A stretch of DNA of 49,873 nucleotides from an uncultured Alphaproteobacteria bacterium. GTDB lineage: Bacteria; Pseudomonadota; Alphaproteobacteria; RF32; CAG-239. A program made the position numbers and the translations under genes. Of the stretch, positions 9,136 to 16,097 are shown piece by piece (the first letter of the stretch is position 1; each line of letters starts with the position of its first letter). The DNA lies in NCBI GenBank assembly GCA_949282205.1, contig CASDOS010000051.1, positions 1-49,873 of the forward strand, in the 5' to 3' direction. Below the pieces are notes generated by a model. The model saw only the letters and a program-made list of their open reading frames with translations, was not told the origin of the DNA and ran no database searches.

Positions 9136-9699
9136 TTAGATTTTAAGCAATTGAGTAACAAAAGCCTCCACATAATCCTTTCTACGATTTTGATAATCCA
9201 GATAATATGCATGTTCCCACACATCAAGATTAAGAAGAGGTTTATACCCTAAGACCAATGGCGTATCGCCATTACGAGTAGTCAAGACCGCCAATTTTCC
9301 GGTAGAATTTTCCACCAACCAAATCCACCCGCTTCCAAAAAATTTAACAGCCTCATCAATAATTTTCTGCCGCAATGCATCTTTTGTTTCAAAATGCTCT
9401 ATAATTTTAGCCTCCAACTCTGCATTGATACATTCACCAAAACCGATTGAATTCCAATAAACATTATGATTAAACACCTGCCCGGCATTATTATATAACG
9501 TTTGATATTCAGGTTTATCAAAAGTACGCTCAATAATTTCCTCCAAAGACATATCCTGAAATTCGGTACCCGAAATCAACTCATTAACTTTATCGACATA
9601 AGCCTGATGATGCTTTGCGTAATGAAAACTGATGGTTTCAGCAGAAATAACCGGAGCAAGAGCATTATCTTTAAACGGCAATTTCATCAATTCAAACAT
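9136..9699 (-). CDS. sodB: Superoxide dismutase, iron type
   Basis: Converts superoxide to oxygen and hydrogen peroxide in the cytoplasm. The 187-residue protein has the four metal ligands of the Fe/Mn family: His26 (FHYAKHHQAYV), His78 (FNHNVYW), Asp159 and His163 (DVWEHAYYLDY). Gln74, in NNAGQVFNH, is at the position that favours Fe over Mn enzymes, and GSGWIWLV also resembles the Fe type. A good ribosome site (GGGAGG, 5-6 nt spacing) precedes the ATG. The gene is divergent from ctrA. It starts MFELMKLPF, a few residues different from the common MSFELPALP start, but is otherwise ordinary. Confidence 0.96.
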   Translation of the reverse strand: MFELMKLPFKDNALAPVISAETISFHYAKHHQAYVDKVNELISGTEFQDMSLEEIIERTFDKPEYQTLYNNAGQVFNHNVYWNSIGFGECINAELEAKIIEHFETKDALRQKIIDEAVKFFGSGWIWLVENSTGKLAVLTTRNGDTPLVLGYKPLLNLDVWEHAYYLDYQNRRKDYVEAFVTQLLKI

Positions 9700-9773
9700 A
9701 TTTTCCTCCCAAATAAGAACTAACCCTTTTATAATATCCCCTAAATATTTATTTTAAATAGGTGTTTTAATTT

Positions 9774-9791
9774 TGTTAATAATTATTAACA
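9774..9791. promoter_or_regulatory. Perfect 18-bp palindrome in the sodB-ctrA intergenic region
   Basis: The sequence TGTTAATAATTATTAACA reads identically on both strands. It contains two TTAA half-sites, and further TTAA copies lie at 9754 and 9767. TTAA pairs are the half-sites of CtrA (TTAA-N7-TTAA). The spacings here are 5, 6 and 9, not 7, so autoregulation by CtrA is possible but not shown. Any dimeric regulator could use such a site. Confidence 0.55.
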
Positions 9792-9867
9792 GGGTATAAA
9801 CAAAGATTCACAAATAAAATTTATGTATTATGATGAAATCAAACAATAAACAAGACGGAGAGGAAAA

Positions 9868-10554
9868 ATGAGAGTTTTACTAATAGAAGACGACTATGCG
9901 GTTTCTCAAAGTGTTGAAACGATCCTCAAAAAAGAAGGCATGGTCGTAGACACAACAGATGACGGCGAAGACGGATTAGATTGCGGCAAATTATACGATT
10001 ACGACATCATCATATTGGATTTAAATTTACCGGGAATGAACGGTTATGAAGTATTAAAGAGCCTGCGCAATGCCAAAGTAACCACTCCGGTATTAATTTT
10101 ATCAGGTTTATATGAGCCGGATAAAAAAGTAAAAGGTTTAGGCTACGGTGCTGATGACTATTTAACCAAACCGTTTGATAAAAATGAGTTATTGGCGCGT
10201 ATTCAAGCGATTGTACGCCGTTCCAAAGGACATTCAAACTCCGTCATCCAAACCGGCCTGGTTGAAGTAAACTTAGACACCCAAACCGTAAGCGTTGCCG
10301 GCAAAGATTTACATTTAACCGGAAAAGAATATGGGATAATGGAATTATTATCCTTGCGTAAAGGTTCAACATTAAACAAGGAGCAATTCTTAAACCATTT
10401 ATACGGCGGGATTGATGAGCCTGAATTAAAGATTATCGATGTATTCATTTGTAAATTGCGTAAGAAGCTGGAAAAAGCATCCGGCGGCAAAAACTATATT
10501 GAAACTGTTTGGGGCAGAGGTTATATATTAAAAGACCCTGACGAACACAAATAG
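9868..10554 (+). CDS. ctrA: Cell-cycle response regulator CtrA
   Basis: An OmpR/PhoB-type transcription factor, master regulator of the cell cycle, division, motility and pili in alphaproteobacteria. The receiver domain (1-120) starts MRVLLIEDD with acidic pocket Glu7/Asp8/Asp9, phosphoacceptor Asp51 (LDLNLPG) and Lys in LTKPF. The winged-helix domain (about 125-225) contains [18 protein letters not shown] and [19 protein letters not shown], nearly identical to Caulobacter CtrA as I remember it, as is the linker RRSKGH. The 228-residue length fits. Caulobacter CtrA ends in Ala-Ala, which ClpXP recognises; this protein ends DEHK and lacks that signal. ATG is preceded by GAGAGG. No ChpT, CckA or DivK gene is nearby. 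A palindrome sits upstream and a terminator downstream. Confidence 0.96.
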   Translation: MRVLLIEDDYAVSQSVETILKKEGMVVDTTDDGEDGLDCGKLYDYDIIILDLNLPGMNGYEVLKSLRNAKVTTPVLILSGLYEPDKKVKGLGYGADDYLTKPFDKNELLARIQAIVRRSKGHSNSVIQTGLVEVNLDTQTVSVAGKDLHLTGKEYGIMELLSLRKGSTLNKEQFLNHLYGGIDEPELKIIDVFICKLRKKLEKASGGKNYIETVWGRGYILKDPDEHK

Positions 10555-10569
10555 TTTCAATAAAAAGGA

Positions 10570-10613
10570 TTAAGAGGCGGTAGCTCCCACAATAGACCGC
10601 CTCTTAATTTTTT
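10570..10613 (+). terminator. Rho-independent terminator after ctrA
   Basis: A 12-bp stem TTAAGAGGCGGT (10570-10581) / ACCGCCTCTTAA (10596-10607) with a 14-nt loop runs into a T-rich tail. It begins about 15 nt after the ctrA stop. Confidence 0.93.
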
Positions 10614-10661
10614 ATACCAACGTCAAAATAAAAAAGCAAGTTTAAAAAAGCACCTTAACTT

Positions 10662-11303
10662 TCACTCAAAACCTAAAACCAAAGTACAATTTTCATAATC
10701 CAAACAAGTCTGACAAAATTGCTGTATATCGTAAACCGTTGCACGGCTAAGACACTTCCGATTGTTTGAGCAATAATTCGTACCATAAAAGCGCCCCGTA
10801 GTACCTGTTCCTTCCCCATCGCCATACCGATGCACCCAAACAGTTTTGAGTACATCCTGATAAGGAATAATCACATAAGTAAACAACAGTCGACAATACT
10901 CTTCAATATTTCCATTCCAAGCGATAGGATTTTTATTCTTAAGTTCATAATTAATTGTAAAATTAAATCCATTTGAAGTGACAGTTGTTGTATGCAGTGT
11001 ACTATCAACAATATACCCATTACGATTAACCCATTTTTTTGGCATAATTCCGATTTCAGATATCACACTAGTTAATCCAACATTTACACCGTTTTGTCCT
11101 TTTAATCTCGCAGCTTCCTGCAAAGCCTCACGAAATTGCATTAAATCCCGAATAAATTCTGAGTATTCAGTTGCCGCCTTTGTCATCTGATAAGTTCTCA
11201 TTGCCTTATTAAAGCCAACGATTCCACCAACAGATAAAACACCCACAATAGCTAACACACCAATCATCTCTATCATAGAACGTCCGATATCCGACTTACT
11301 CAT
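10662..11303 (-). CDS. Type IV prepilin-like / pseudopilin protein
   Basis: The 213-residue protein has a class III (prepilin) signal: a short charged leader MSKSDIG, then RSMIEMIGVLAIVGVLSVGG. Cleavage by prepilin peptidase would follow Gly7, placing Glu at +5 (Glu12), as in type IV pilins and type II secretion pseudopilins. After the hydrophobic helix come a helical part (about 35-65) and a C-terminal region rich in Cys and aromatics (CSNNRKCL, CQTCLDYENC), likely disulfide-bonded. AGGAG precedes the ATG. No other pilus or secretion genes are in the window, so the machine it serves is unknown. An intrinsic terminator stands 17 nt upstream of its ribosome site, inside a long structured leader. 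Confidence 0.85.
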   Translation of the reverse strand: MSKSDIGRSMIEMIGVLAIVGVLSVGGIVGFNKAMRTYQMTKAATEYSEFIRDLMQFREALQEAARLKGQNGVNVGLTSVISEIGIMPKKWVNRNGYIVDSTLHTTTVTSNGFNFTINYELKNKNPIAWNGNIEEYCRLLFTYVIIPYQDVLKTVWVHRYGDGEGTGTTGRFYGTNYCSNNRKCLSRATVYDIQQFCQTCLDYENCTLVLGFE

Positions 11304-11331
11304 AAGCCTCTCCTAATCAAATCCAAACAAC

Positions 11332-11356
11332 AAAAAAAACCACCTAATTAAGGCGG
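11332..11356 (-). terminator. Intrinsic terminator just upstream of the prepilin ribosome site
   Basis: On the minus strand CCGCCT/AGGTGG pair around a short AT loop (11340-11356), followed by eight T residues (11332-11339). The AGGAG of the prepilin gene starts 17 nt later, at 11314. There is little room for a separate promoter between them. Confidence 0.8.
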
Positions 11357-11580
11357 TCGGAGAGTTCATCAATCATATCTAGTTAAATGATTCCTTTAAC
11401 CTTTAAAGTCAAAAAACTTCTGAACATACGAAAAAGGCTCCCCGACCTTTTACAGTCGGGGATATATCTATTGAATCCGTAAATTACAGATGCAATATAA
11501 CGATGTTATACCCTAACACCGAACTAGATAAAGAGCCGATGAAAGCCCGCACCACCTCTGGTGCTGACAGATAAAATCTG
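11332..11580 (-). ncRNA. Candidate structured leader or small RNA upstream of the prepilin-like gene
   Basis: The 320 nt between the DUF4105 and prepilin genes hold no ORF, but on the minus strand they hold a series of hairpins. From 5' to 3' the arms are: CAGAT/ATCTG (11568-11580), GCACCA/TGGTGC (11549-11564), ATAAC/GTTAT (11497-11509), ATCTGTAA/TTACGGAT (11475-11491), CCCCGAC/GTCGGGG (11440-11461) and the terminator at 11332-11356. The CCCCGAC hairpin overlaps an alternative, AAAAGG/CCTTTT (11432-11451), so two exclusive folds are possible. I do not recognise a known riboswitch class. It could be a cis-acting leader of the prepilin gene or an independent small RNA. Fold by eye only. Confidence 0.5.
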
Positions 11581-11624
11581 CTACTCAAGATATACACAAA
11601 TTTTTCTTAAAAAAGAGTAAAATC

Positions 11625-13463
11625 TTAGAAATTAACCTTCACGCCAAGGCTAAATTCTTCATCATCATGATAATCAGAATTAAACATTTTATATCCGGCA
11701 TAAAGCATCACATCGCGCGTTAAGCCATAAGCCCCTTCGGCCTGATAAGTCTGCCCGCGCGCAGCATCACTTGTTGTAAAATTCTGCATAGCATTCAGGT
11801 TAAGACGTATTTTATCAAAATTATAATAAACGCCGCCCTTAAACCCGATACCTAAATAGCCATTATCATGCAAACCGCCACCATACGCCACATTAGGCAC
11901 ACTCATCGCATATAACAAAGTGTTTTTCGTTAATGCATAACTTTGCCCCACTCCTGTTTCTAACACAACCGCCCCGCTGTCATCGCCGGTCTTAGCATCA
12001 AACAATTCTCGATACCCGAATTTGATATCATACGACAACGGCGCAAACATGGCATCCGCTCCGGCCAGCGATTTAATGCTCAAAAGATTAAACTCACTTA
12101 TTTCCCATTTATTCCGAGAATCATAGTGGCGGATTTTTCCATCCAACAAATTGATTTCCGCCCCTTTCAACAATCCATAACTATCATCTAGCAACGAGGT
12201 ATAAACCGGTTTGAAACCAATTTCCTGAAACCCCTCACCGTTTCTATACCCCAAAATCGCCCCAACTTGTTTAGCTTTGTGCGCTTCAACCGGATTTTCT
12301 CCCGCCTTCAGCTCATCAAAATATTGCCGTTGATTAGCAATTTTACTCCGCGCCATAAGGAGCTTCAAACTTTTTTTGCGATAATCGGCTAATTCCAAAT
12401 CGCCATCCACATATTTATACTGCACATATTGATACGCTGTTTCCAAAACATCCGCTTGCTCTTCCTCATTAAGAGAAGATAAATCAATTTTGTTATCATG
12501 AATAATATCAATAAACGTGTCATACTGCCGTGAGTTCATCTGCTCGGCTCGATATTTCAATTTAGATTGACGTGATGGACGATAATTGGCATTTTTAACC
12601 AATCCGGGAACTTCATTAACCGCTTTAAGCGTTGCCAACGGAACGGTATAGCCTTCAAATTTCTGACTAATCTGCAATTCCGGCCTTACGGCATCAAGCA
12701 TCAATAACAAGACATACGAACAGTTGCGTGACAAAAAATAATATCTGATTTTGACCCGTTGCATTTCCCACATATGCGCCGTAAATAATTCCAATTCATC
12801 ATCGGAAAGATTAAGTTCATATTCCCAAATATCACGATTCTCAATATTATTATAGAGATTAATCACGTCGTAATAAGGTTTAATACCAAAAGTTCCGTAA
12901 TATCCTCCCCAAAGTCCTTTAAGCGCATAAAGGACGCCGGTTTCATCACCGGTATCCGCCCCAAAATTTGCCCCGTGCGCCAAAAGTTGCGTTCCTTTAC
13001 GTTTTGTATCAATACGAAACAAGGTATGGCCAAACAAAGAAGACGGATTACTCATATAAGCATTTGTAAACAGCAATGTAACGGCCTTAGGCAGGACATC
13101 AGCCAAAAACTTCTGATAATCCTGACAATCATCTAAAGCCCCATTGACAAAACCTTTTCTTTGCAAATATAAAAAGCGCGCCGGAAACATACATTTTTCT
13201 TGATTATCCCGCTGATTAAAAATACGCACGGCAGACAGAAACTCGTTTTTAGGATTCTCTCGACCATTTTCGCTTAAAAAGAATTCTTCATTCTCCACAA
13301 AAGACAGATAATCTTTTCCATTTTTTTGATAATGCAACAGATTTAGCCACCCCGCCTCAAAAGCTGCCGTATCTTGCGCAACAGTGGAAACATCCGCTCG
13401 CCCCTCAAAAGCAGAACCAAACACAATACCGACAGCCAATAAGAAAAAAGCACCCAAACGCAT
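11625..13463 (-). CDS. DUF4105 (Lnb-like periplasmic domain) protein with probable C-terminal outer-membrane beta-barrel
   Basis: A 612-residue exported protein. The signal peptide is about residues 1-23 (MRLGAFFLLAVGIVFG, then EGRA). The DUF4105 domain (about 110-290) carries NPSSLFGHTLFRID and FLSRNCSYVLL, whose His and Cys fit the catalytic pair of the permuted papain-like (NlpC/P60) fold. This is the domain of Lnb, a lipoprotein N-acyltransferase described in some bacteria that lack Lnt. The C-terminal ~210 residues alternate hydrophobic and polar residues with many Gly and Tyr, and end GVKVNF with a terminal Phe, as outer-membrane barrels do. Lipid or lipoprotein modification is a guess from the domain. 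No strong ribosome site precedes the ATG. It lies downstream of the DUF3015 gene but behind a terminator. Confidence 0.85.
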   Translation of the reverse strand: MRLGAFFLLAVGIVFGSAFEGRADVSTVAQDTAAFEAGWLNLLHYQKNGKDYLSFVENEEFFLSENGRENPKNEFLSAVRIFNQRDNQEKCMFPARFLYLQRKGFVNGALDDCQDYQKFLADVLPKAVTLLFTNAYMSNPSSLFGHTLFRIDTKRKGTQLLAHGANFGADTGDETGVLYALKGLWGGYYGTFGIKPYYDVINLYNNIENRDIWEYELNLSDDELELFTAHMWEMQRVKIRYYFLSRNCSYVLLLMLDAVRPELQISQKFEGYTVPLATLKAVNEVPGLVKNANYRPSRQSKLKYRAEQMNSRQYDTFIDIIHDNKIDLSSLNEEEQADVLETAYQYVQYKYVDGDLELADYRKKSLKLLMARSKIANQRQYFDELKAGENPVEAHKAKQVGAILGYRNGEGFQEIGFKPVYTSLLDDSYGLLKGAEINLLDGKIRHYDSRNKWEISEFNLLSIKSLAGADAMFAPLSYDIKFGYRELFDAKTGDDSGAVVLETGVGQSYALTKNTLLYAMSVPNVAYGGGLHDNGYLGIGFKGGVYYNFDKIRLNLNAMQNFTTSDAARGQTYQAEGAYGLTRDVMLYAGYKMFNSDYHDDEEFSLGVKVNF

Positions 13464-13499
13464 TTATAAAAGAACCAACTAAAAACCGAATAAAAGATA

Positions 13500-13532
13500 T
13501 AAAAAGGGCGCGAAAGATCATCCTTCCGCGCC
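13500..13532 (-). terminator. Rho-independent terminator after the DUF3015 gene
   Basis: On the minus strand GGCGCGGAAG (13523-13532) pairs over 10 bp with CTTTCGCGCC (13507-13516) around a 6-nt loop, followed by CTTTTT. It lies 13 nt after the DUF3015 stop and would limit read-through into the DUF4105 gene. Confidence 0.85.
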
Positions 13533-13545
13533 TGCAAAACAAGAA

Positions 13546-14004
13546 TTAAGCCTGCGCCAATTCCATAATTTTAAGAGTCAAATCAACAGCTTCAACATTT
13601 TCATCTGTAAAGAGATAAGCAAAATTCTGTTGAGCTTTAGCCCCCAATTCTGCACTATCAACTTCGAGCAAACCAGCAATTGTATCAATAGTTTCCCCTT
13701 TACCGGCAGAAGCATCCATAGCAAACTGTTCCATATTATTTTCAATAACGGCCAAAACCAATTTACCCGTACCGCCTGTAACACGCCCGTTAGGATCACA
13801 ACCGGAAGTCCCCAAAGTAACGCCGATAGTATTCAAAAAAATACCATTTGTAGTCATCGCTAAAACTTGAGGAATAATACCGGATTGCCCTCTCCAAGCC
13901 ATAGAGCCCAAACCGCAACCACCGGTAGAGTCGATAGCCTTAGCCGGAGCAACCGCAAACAATGCAGCCGCAAAAACAGCGCTCAATAACAAATTTTTTT
14001 TCAT
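13546..14004 (-). CDS. DUF3015 family exported protein
   Basis: A 152-residue protein whose signal peptide begins MKKNLLLSAVFAAALFAVAP and ends AKA. The mature part starts with GGCGLGSMAWRGQSGIIPQ, the hallmark of DUF3015, continues with MTTNGIFLNTIGVTLGTSGC, and has a helical C-terminal half. Two Cys residues (in GGCGLG and TSGC) may form a disulfide. The function of the family is unknown; members are periplasmic or outer-membrane associated. The start at 14004 is chosen over one 21 codons upstream because AGGAG lies 7 nt before it and because it begins the signal peptide. Confidence 0.9.
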   Translation of the reverse strand: MKKNLLLSAVFAAALFAVAPAKAIDSTGGCGLGSMAWRGQSGIIPQVLAMTTNGIFLNTIGVTLGTSGCDPNGRVTGGTGKLVLAVIENNMEQFAMDASAGKGETIDTIAGLLEVDSAELGAKAQQNFAYLFTDENVEAVDLTLKIMELAQA

Positions 14005-14203
14005 CAAAATTCTCCTAAATGAATAATACAAAGAAAGTGTAGCACGACAAAAGCGGTTGTATAGCACAAAGTTTAACTAATCAACACCTAAAAAGCCCCC
14101 TTTAATCTCTGAAGGCATACAAGAAACGAGCATTTCTGCAATAAAAACAAGAGATTGAACAAAAGTATTACCACATTTTCATCCACCCACCAGAAAATTC
14201 CGC

Positions 14204-14232
14204 TTGATTTTTTATTTATTTAATGCTATAAA
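14204..14232 (+). promoter_or_regulatory. Putative sigma70 promoter of greA
   Basis: TTGATT (14204-14209), a 17-nt spacer and TATAAA (14227-14232). It predicts a 5' untranslated leader of about 120 nt before the greA ATG. Confidence 0.65.
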
Positions 14233-14260
14233 TAAGAAACATAAGAGCAAAGAATAACGG

Positions 14261-14335
14261 CTGGCACCATAAAGGTGACAGTCAAATTTTTTCAAACTTT
14301 TCGATTAACAAACTCATCCGCCCGTCAAAGGCGGA
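14261..14335 (+). promoter_or_regulatory. Hairpin-rich greA leader with terminator-like stem-loop
   Basis: CTGGCACC (14261-14268) pairs with GGTGACAG (14274-14281) with one internal mismatch. After five nucleotides a run of six T follows (14287-14292). A second hairpin, TCCGCC / GGCGGA (14317-14335), lies just before the ribosome site AGGAG. Together they resemble an attenuator. In E. coli the greA leader is known to yield a short terminated RNA (GraL). Whether this leader behaves likewise is inference. Confidence 0.45.
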
Positions 14336-14359
14336 GAGAATATTTTTAGGAGAATCAAG

Positions 14360-14833
14360 ATGGATAAATTTCCACTGACCAAAAAAGGATTTTTACGGTT
14401 AGAGCAAGAACTCAAAACCTTAAAAGGTGTTGAGCGGCCGAATGTAATCGCCGCCATCGCCGAGGCACGTTCGCATGGCGATTTATCAGAGAATGCAGAA
14501 TATTCTGCCGCAAAAGAAAAACAAGGTTTTATTGAAGGCAGGATACAAGAATTAGAAGCTGTAATCAGCCGTGCGCAAGTAATCGACCCAACAGAAATGG
14601 GAGGCAACGTCATACGTTTTGGTGCAACAGTTTCCGTAGTTGATGTAGACACCGATGCAGAAAATTGCTATCAAATCGTCGGAGACTATGAAGCCGATAT
14701 AAACGAAAATAAGATATCCTTATCTTCGCCGCTTGCCAAAGCCTTAATTGGCAAAGAAGTTGGCGACGAAGTTGTATATATGGCTCCTGGCGGTAAGAAA
14801 ACTTTTGAAGTATTAGAAGTTTCGTATATCTAA
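14360..14833 (+). CDS. greA: Transcription elongation factor GreA
   Basis: GreA enters the secondary channel of RNA polymerase and stimulates cleavage of backtracked RNA. The 157-residue length is typical. The N-terminal coiled coil (about 1-75) carries the tip GDLSENAEYSAAKEKQ, with the acidic residues needed for catalysis. The C-terminal FKBP-like domain (about 80-157) contains ISLSSPLAKALIGKEVGDEV, diagnostic for GreA. AGGAG is 7-8 nt upstream of the ATG. The gene has its own promoter, a structured leader and a downstream terminator, so it is probably monocistronic. Confidence 0.97.
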   Translation: MDKFPLTKKGFLRLEQELKTLKGVERPNVIAAIAEARSHGDLSENAEYSAAKEKQGFIEGRIQELEAVISRAQVIDPTEMGGNVIRFGATVSVVDVDTDAENCYQIVGDYEADINENKISLSSPLAKALIGKEVGDEVVYMAPGGKKTFEVLEVSYI

Positions 14834-14857
14834 AAAAGTCCCTCAATAAGGCTTATA

Positions 14858-14889
14858 TAAAAAACCGGAAGAGATATCCGGTTTTTTTT
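14858..14889 (+). terminator. Rho-independent terminator after greA
   Basis: The stem AAAACCGGA / TCCGGTTTT around a 7-nt loop is followed by more T residues. It lies between greA and the peroxiredoxin gene. Confidence 0.9.
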
Positions 14890-14905
14890 ATATAAGGAGA
14901 GAGAA

Positions 14906-15652
14906 ATGAAAACAGACCTTCATCACCCCCAATACCGTTACAATTACAAAAACAAATGCGATTGCGCCGATGATGACAATTGCGGCTGCACATATCCCAA
15001 CAACATGGCACATAATTTCAGCACGGAAGAAATATCTTGGGAAGAAACAATTTCCATAGCCAAAATTGGAGAAAAAGCTCCAAATTTCACGGCACCGGCC
15101 ATATTATCCGATAACACCCTCCAAGAAAAGTTCAATTTGTATAATGAAACCCGAGAAAAAAACATTGTTTTATTTTTCTATCCGGAAGACTTTAGTTTCA
15201 CCTGTCCTTCGGAATTACTGACACTCAACAAAGAAATAAATGCATTCAACCAACGCAACGCAGCCATAATCGGCATTTCGACGGATACCATCGATTCCCA
15301 TTACACTTGGAAAGCACTTCCCCCCGAAAAGGATGGAATATCCGACATAATGTTCCCCCTCATTTCCGATTCCGATAAAAAAATCAGTTACAGCTATGGG
15401 GTACTAAACAAGAAGCAAACTGCGATGCGAGCGACAGTCATCATTGATAGTAAACACATTGTACGCCACATCAGCATAAACGACAATAAAATATGGCGTA
15501 ATCCGGAAGAAGTCTTGCGCATCATAGACATTTTAAACCAGAAGAATGCTAGTTTAACCTCATGTCCATTAGGGTGGAAACAAAACTTTTTCTTTGAACG
15601 CCCCAAACAAGAAACTCTAACCGAAATGTTTTCACATCGTAGCGAATGTTAG
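14906..15652 (+). CDS. 2-Cys peroxiredoxin (AhpC/Prx1 type) with Cys-rich N-terminal extension
   Basis: A thiol peroxidase reducing hydrogen peroxide, alkyl hydroperoxides or peroxynitrite. The catalytic motif FFYPEDFSFTCPSEL places the peroxidatic Cys at residue 100. The likely resolving Cys is Cys220 in SCPLGWK, near the usual VCPxxW motif, and a final Cys248 ends the chain. It differs from standard members (about 190-200 residues) by roughly 50 extra N-terminal residues. These hold CDCADDDNCGC (Cys18, 20, 26, 28), which could bind metal or form disulfides. SWK-type motifs around HYTWKALPPEKDG also fit Prx. AGGAGAG precedes the ATG. No AhpF or thioredoxin reductase gene is adjacent, so the electron donor is not evident. 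Confidence 0.9.
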   Translation: MKTDLHHPQYRYNYKNKCDCADDDNCGCTYPNNMAHNFSTEEISWEETISIAKIGEKAPNFTAPAILSDNTLQEKFNLYNETREKNIVLFFYPEDFSFTCPSELLTLNKEINAFNQRNAAIIGISTDTIDSHYTWKALPPEKDGISDIMFPLISDSDKKISYSYGVLNKKQTAMRATVIIDSKHIVRHISINDNKIWRNPEEVLRIIDILNQKNASLTSCPLGWKQNFFFERPKQETLTEMFSHRSEC

Positions 15653-15729
15653 AAAAAAATAAAACATTGACCAAAAATTAACTCTCGATAAGTATAACAA
15701 AAGAAAATTCTCTTATTGGAGCAAATACA

Positions 15730-16069
15730 ATGAGGCAACTATATCCGATAATACTACTGACTTTATCAAACATTTTTATGACCTTTGCATGGTATGGGAT
15801 TTAAAATTCAAATCAACGGCTTTATGGCTAGTCATTCTGGCCAGTTGGGGAATTGCCTTTTTTAAATATTGTTTTCAAGTTCCTGCCAATCGCATCGGGC
15901 ACGACTATTTCAGCGCCGCGCAATTAAAGATTATGCAAGAAGCCATTACGATTGTTGTATTCTGCATTTTTTCAATACTGTATTAAAAGAAGAATTAAAG
16001 TGGAATTACCTACTTGGATTTGCGTTAATATTACTGGCAGTTTTCTTCGTTTTCAAAAAATGGGATTAA
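15730..16069 (+). pseudogene. DUF486 (DMT-like) inner-membrane protein, broken by two 1-bp deletions
   Basis: Joining three frames restores a normal DUF486 protein of about 113 residues. Frame 1 starts at 15730 with MRQLYPIILLTLSN and FMTFAWYG; frame 2 continues LKFKSTALWLVILASWGIAF to VVFCIFSILY; frame 3 ends LKEELKWNYLLGFALILLAV then FFVFKKWD. The first break is after GGG at 15798, where a base before ATTTAAAA seems lost. The second is at 15983-15984, where TATTAAAAG needs one more T. The reading frame otherwise shows no decay, so the breaks are recent or are sequencing/assembly errors. GGAG precedes the ATG. The family has four membrane helices and no established substrate. Confidence 0.85.
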
Positions 16070-16097
16070 CTATAACAAAGACATCCCTCACAAAGCC

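Noticed and set aside
9754..9791. A canonical CtrA box (TTAA-N7-TTAA) upstream of ctrA
   Set aside because: Several TTAA copies exist but the spacings are 5, 6 and 9 nt. Only the palindrome is reported.
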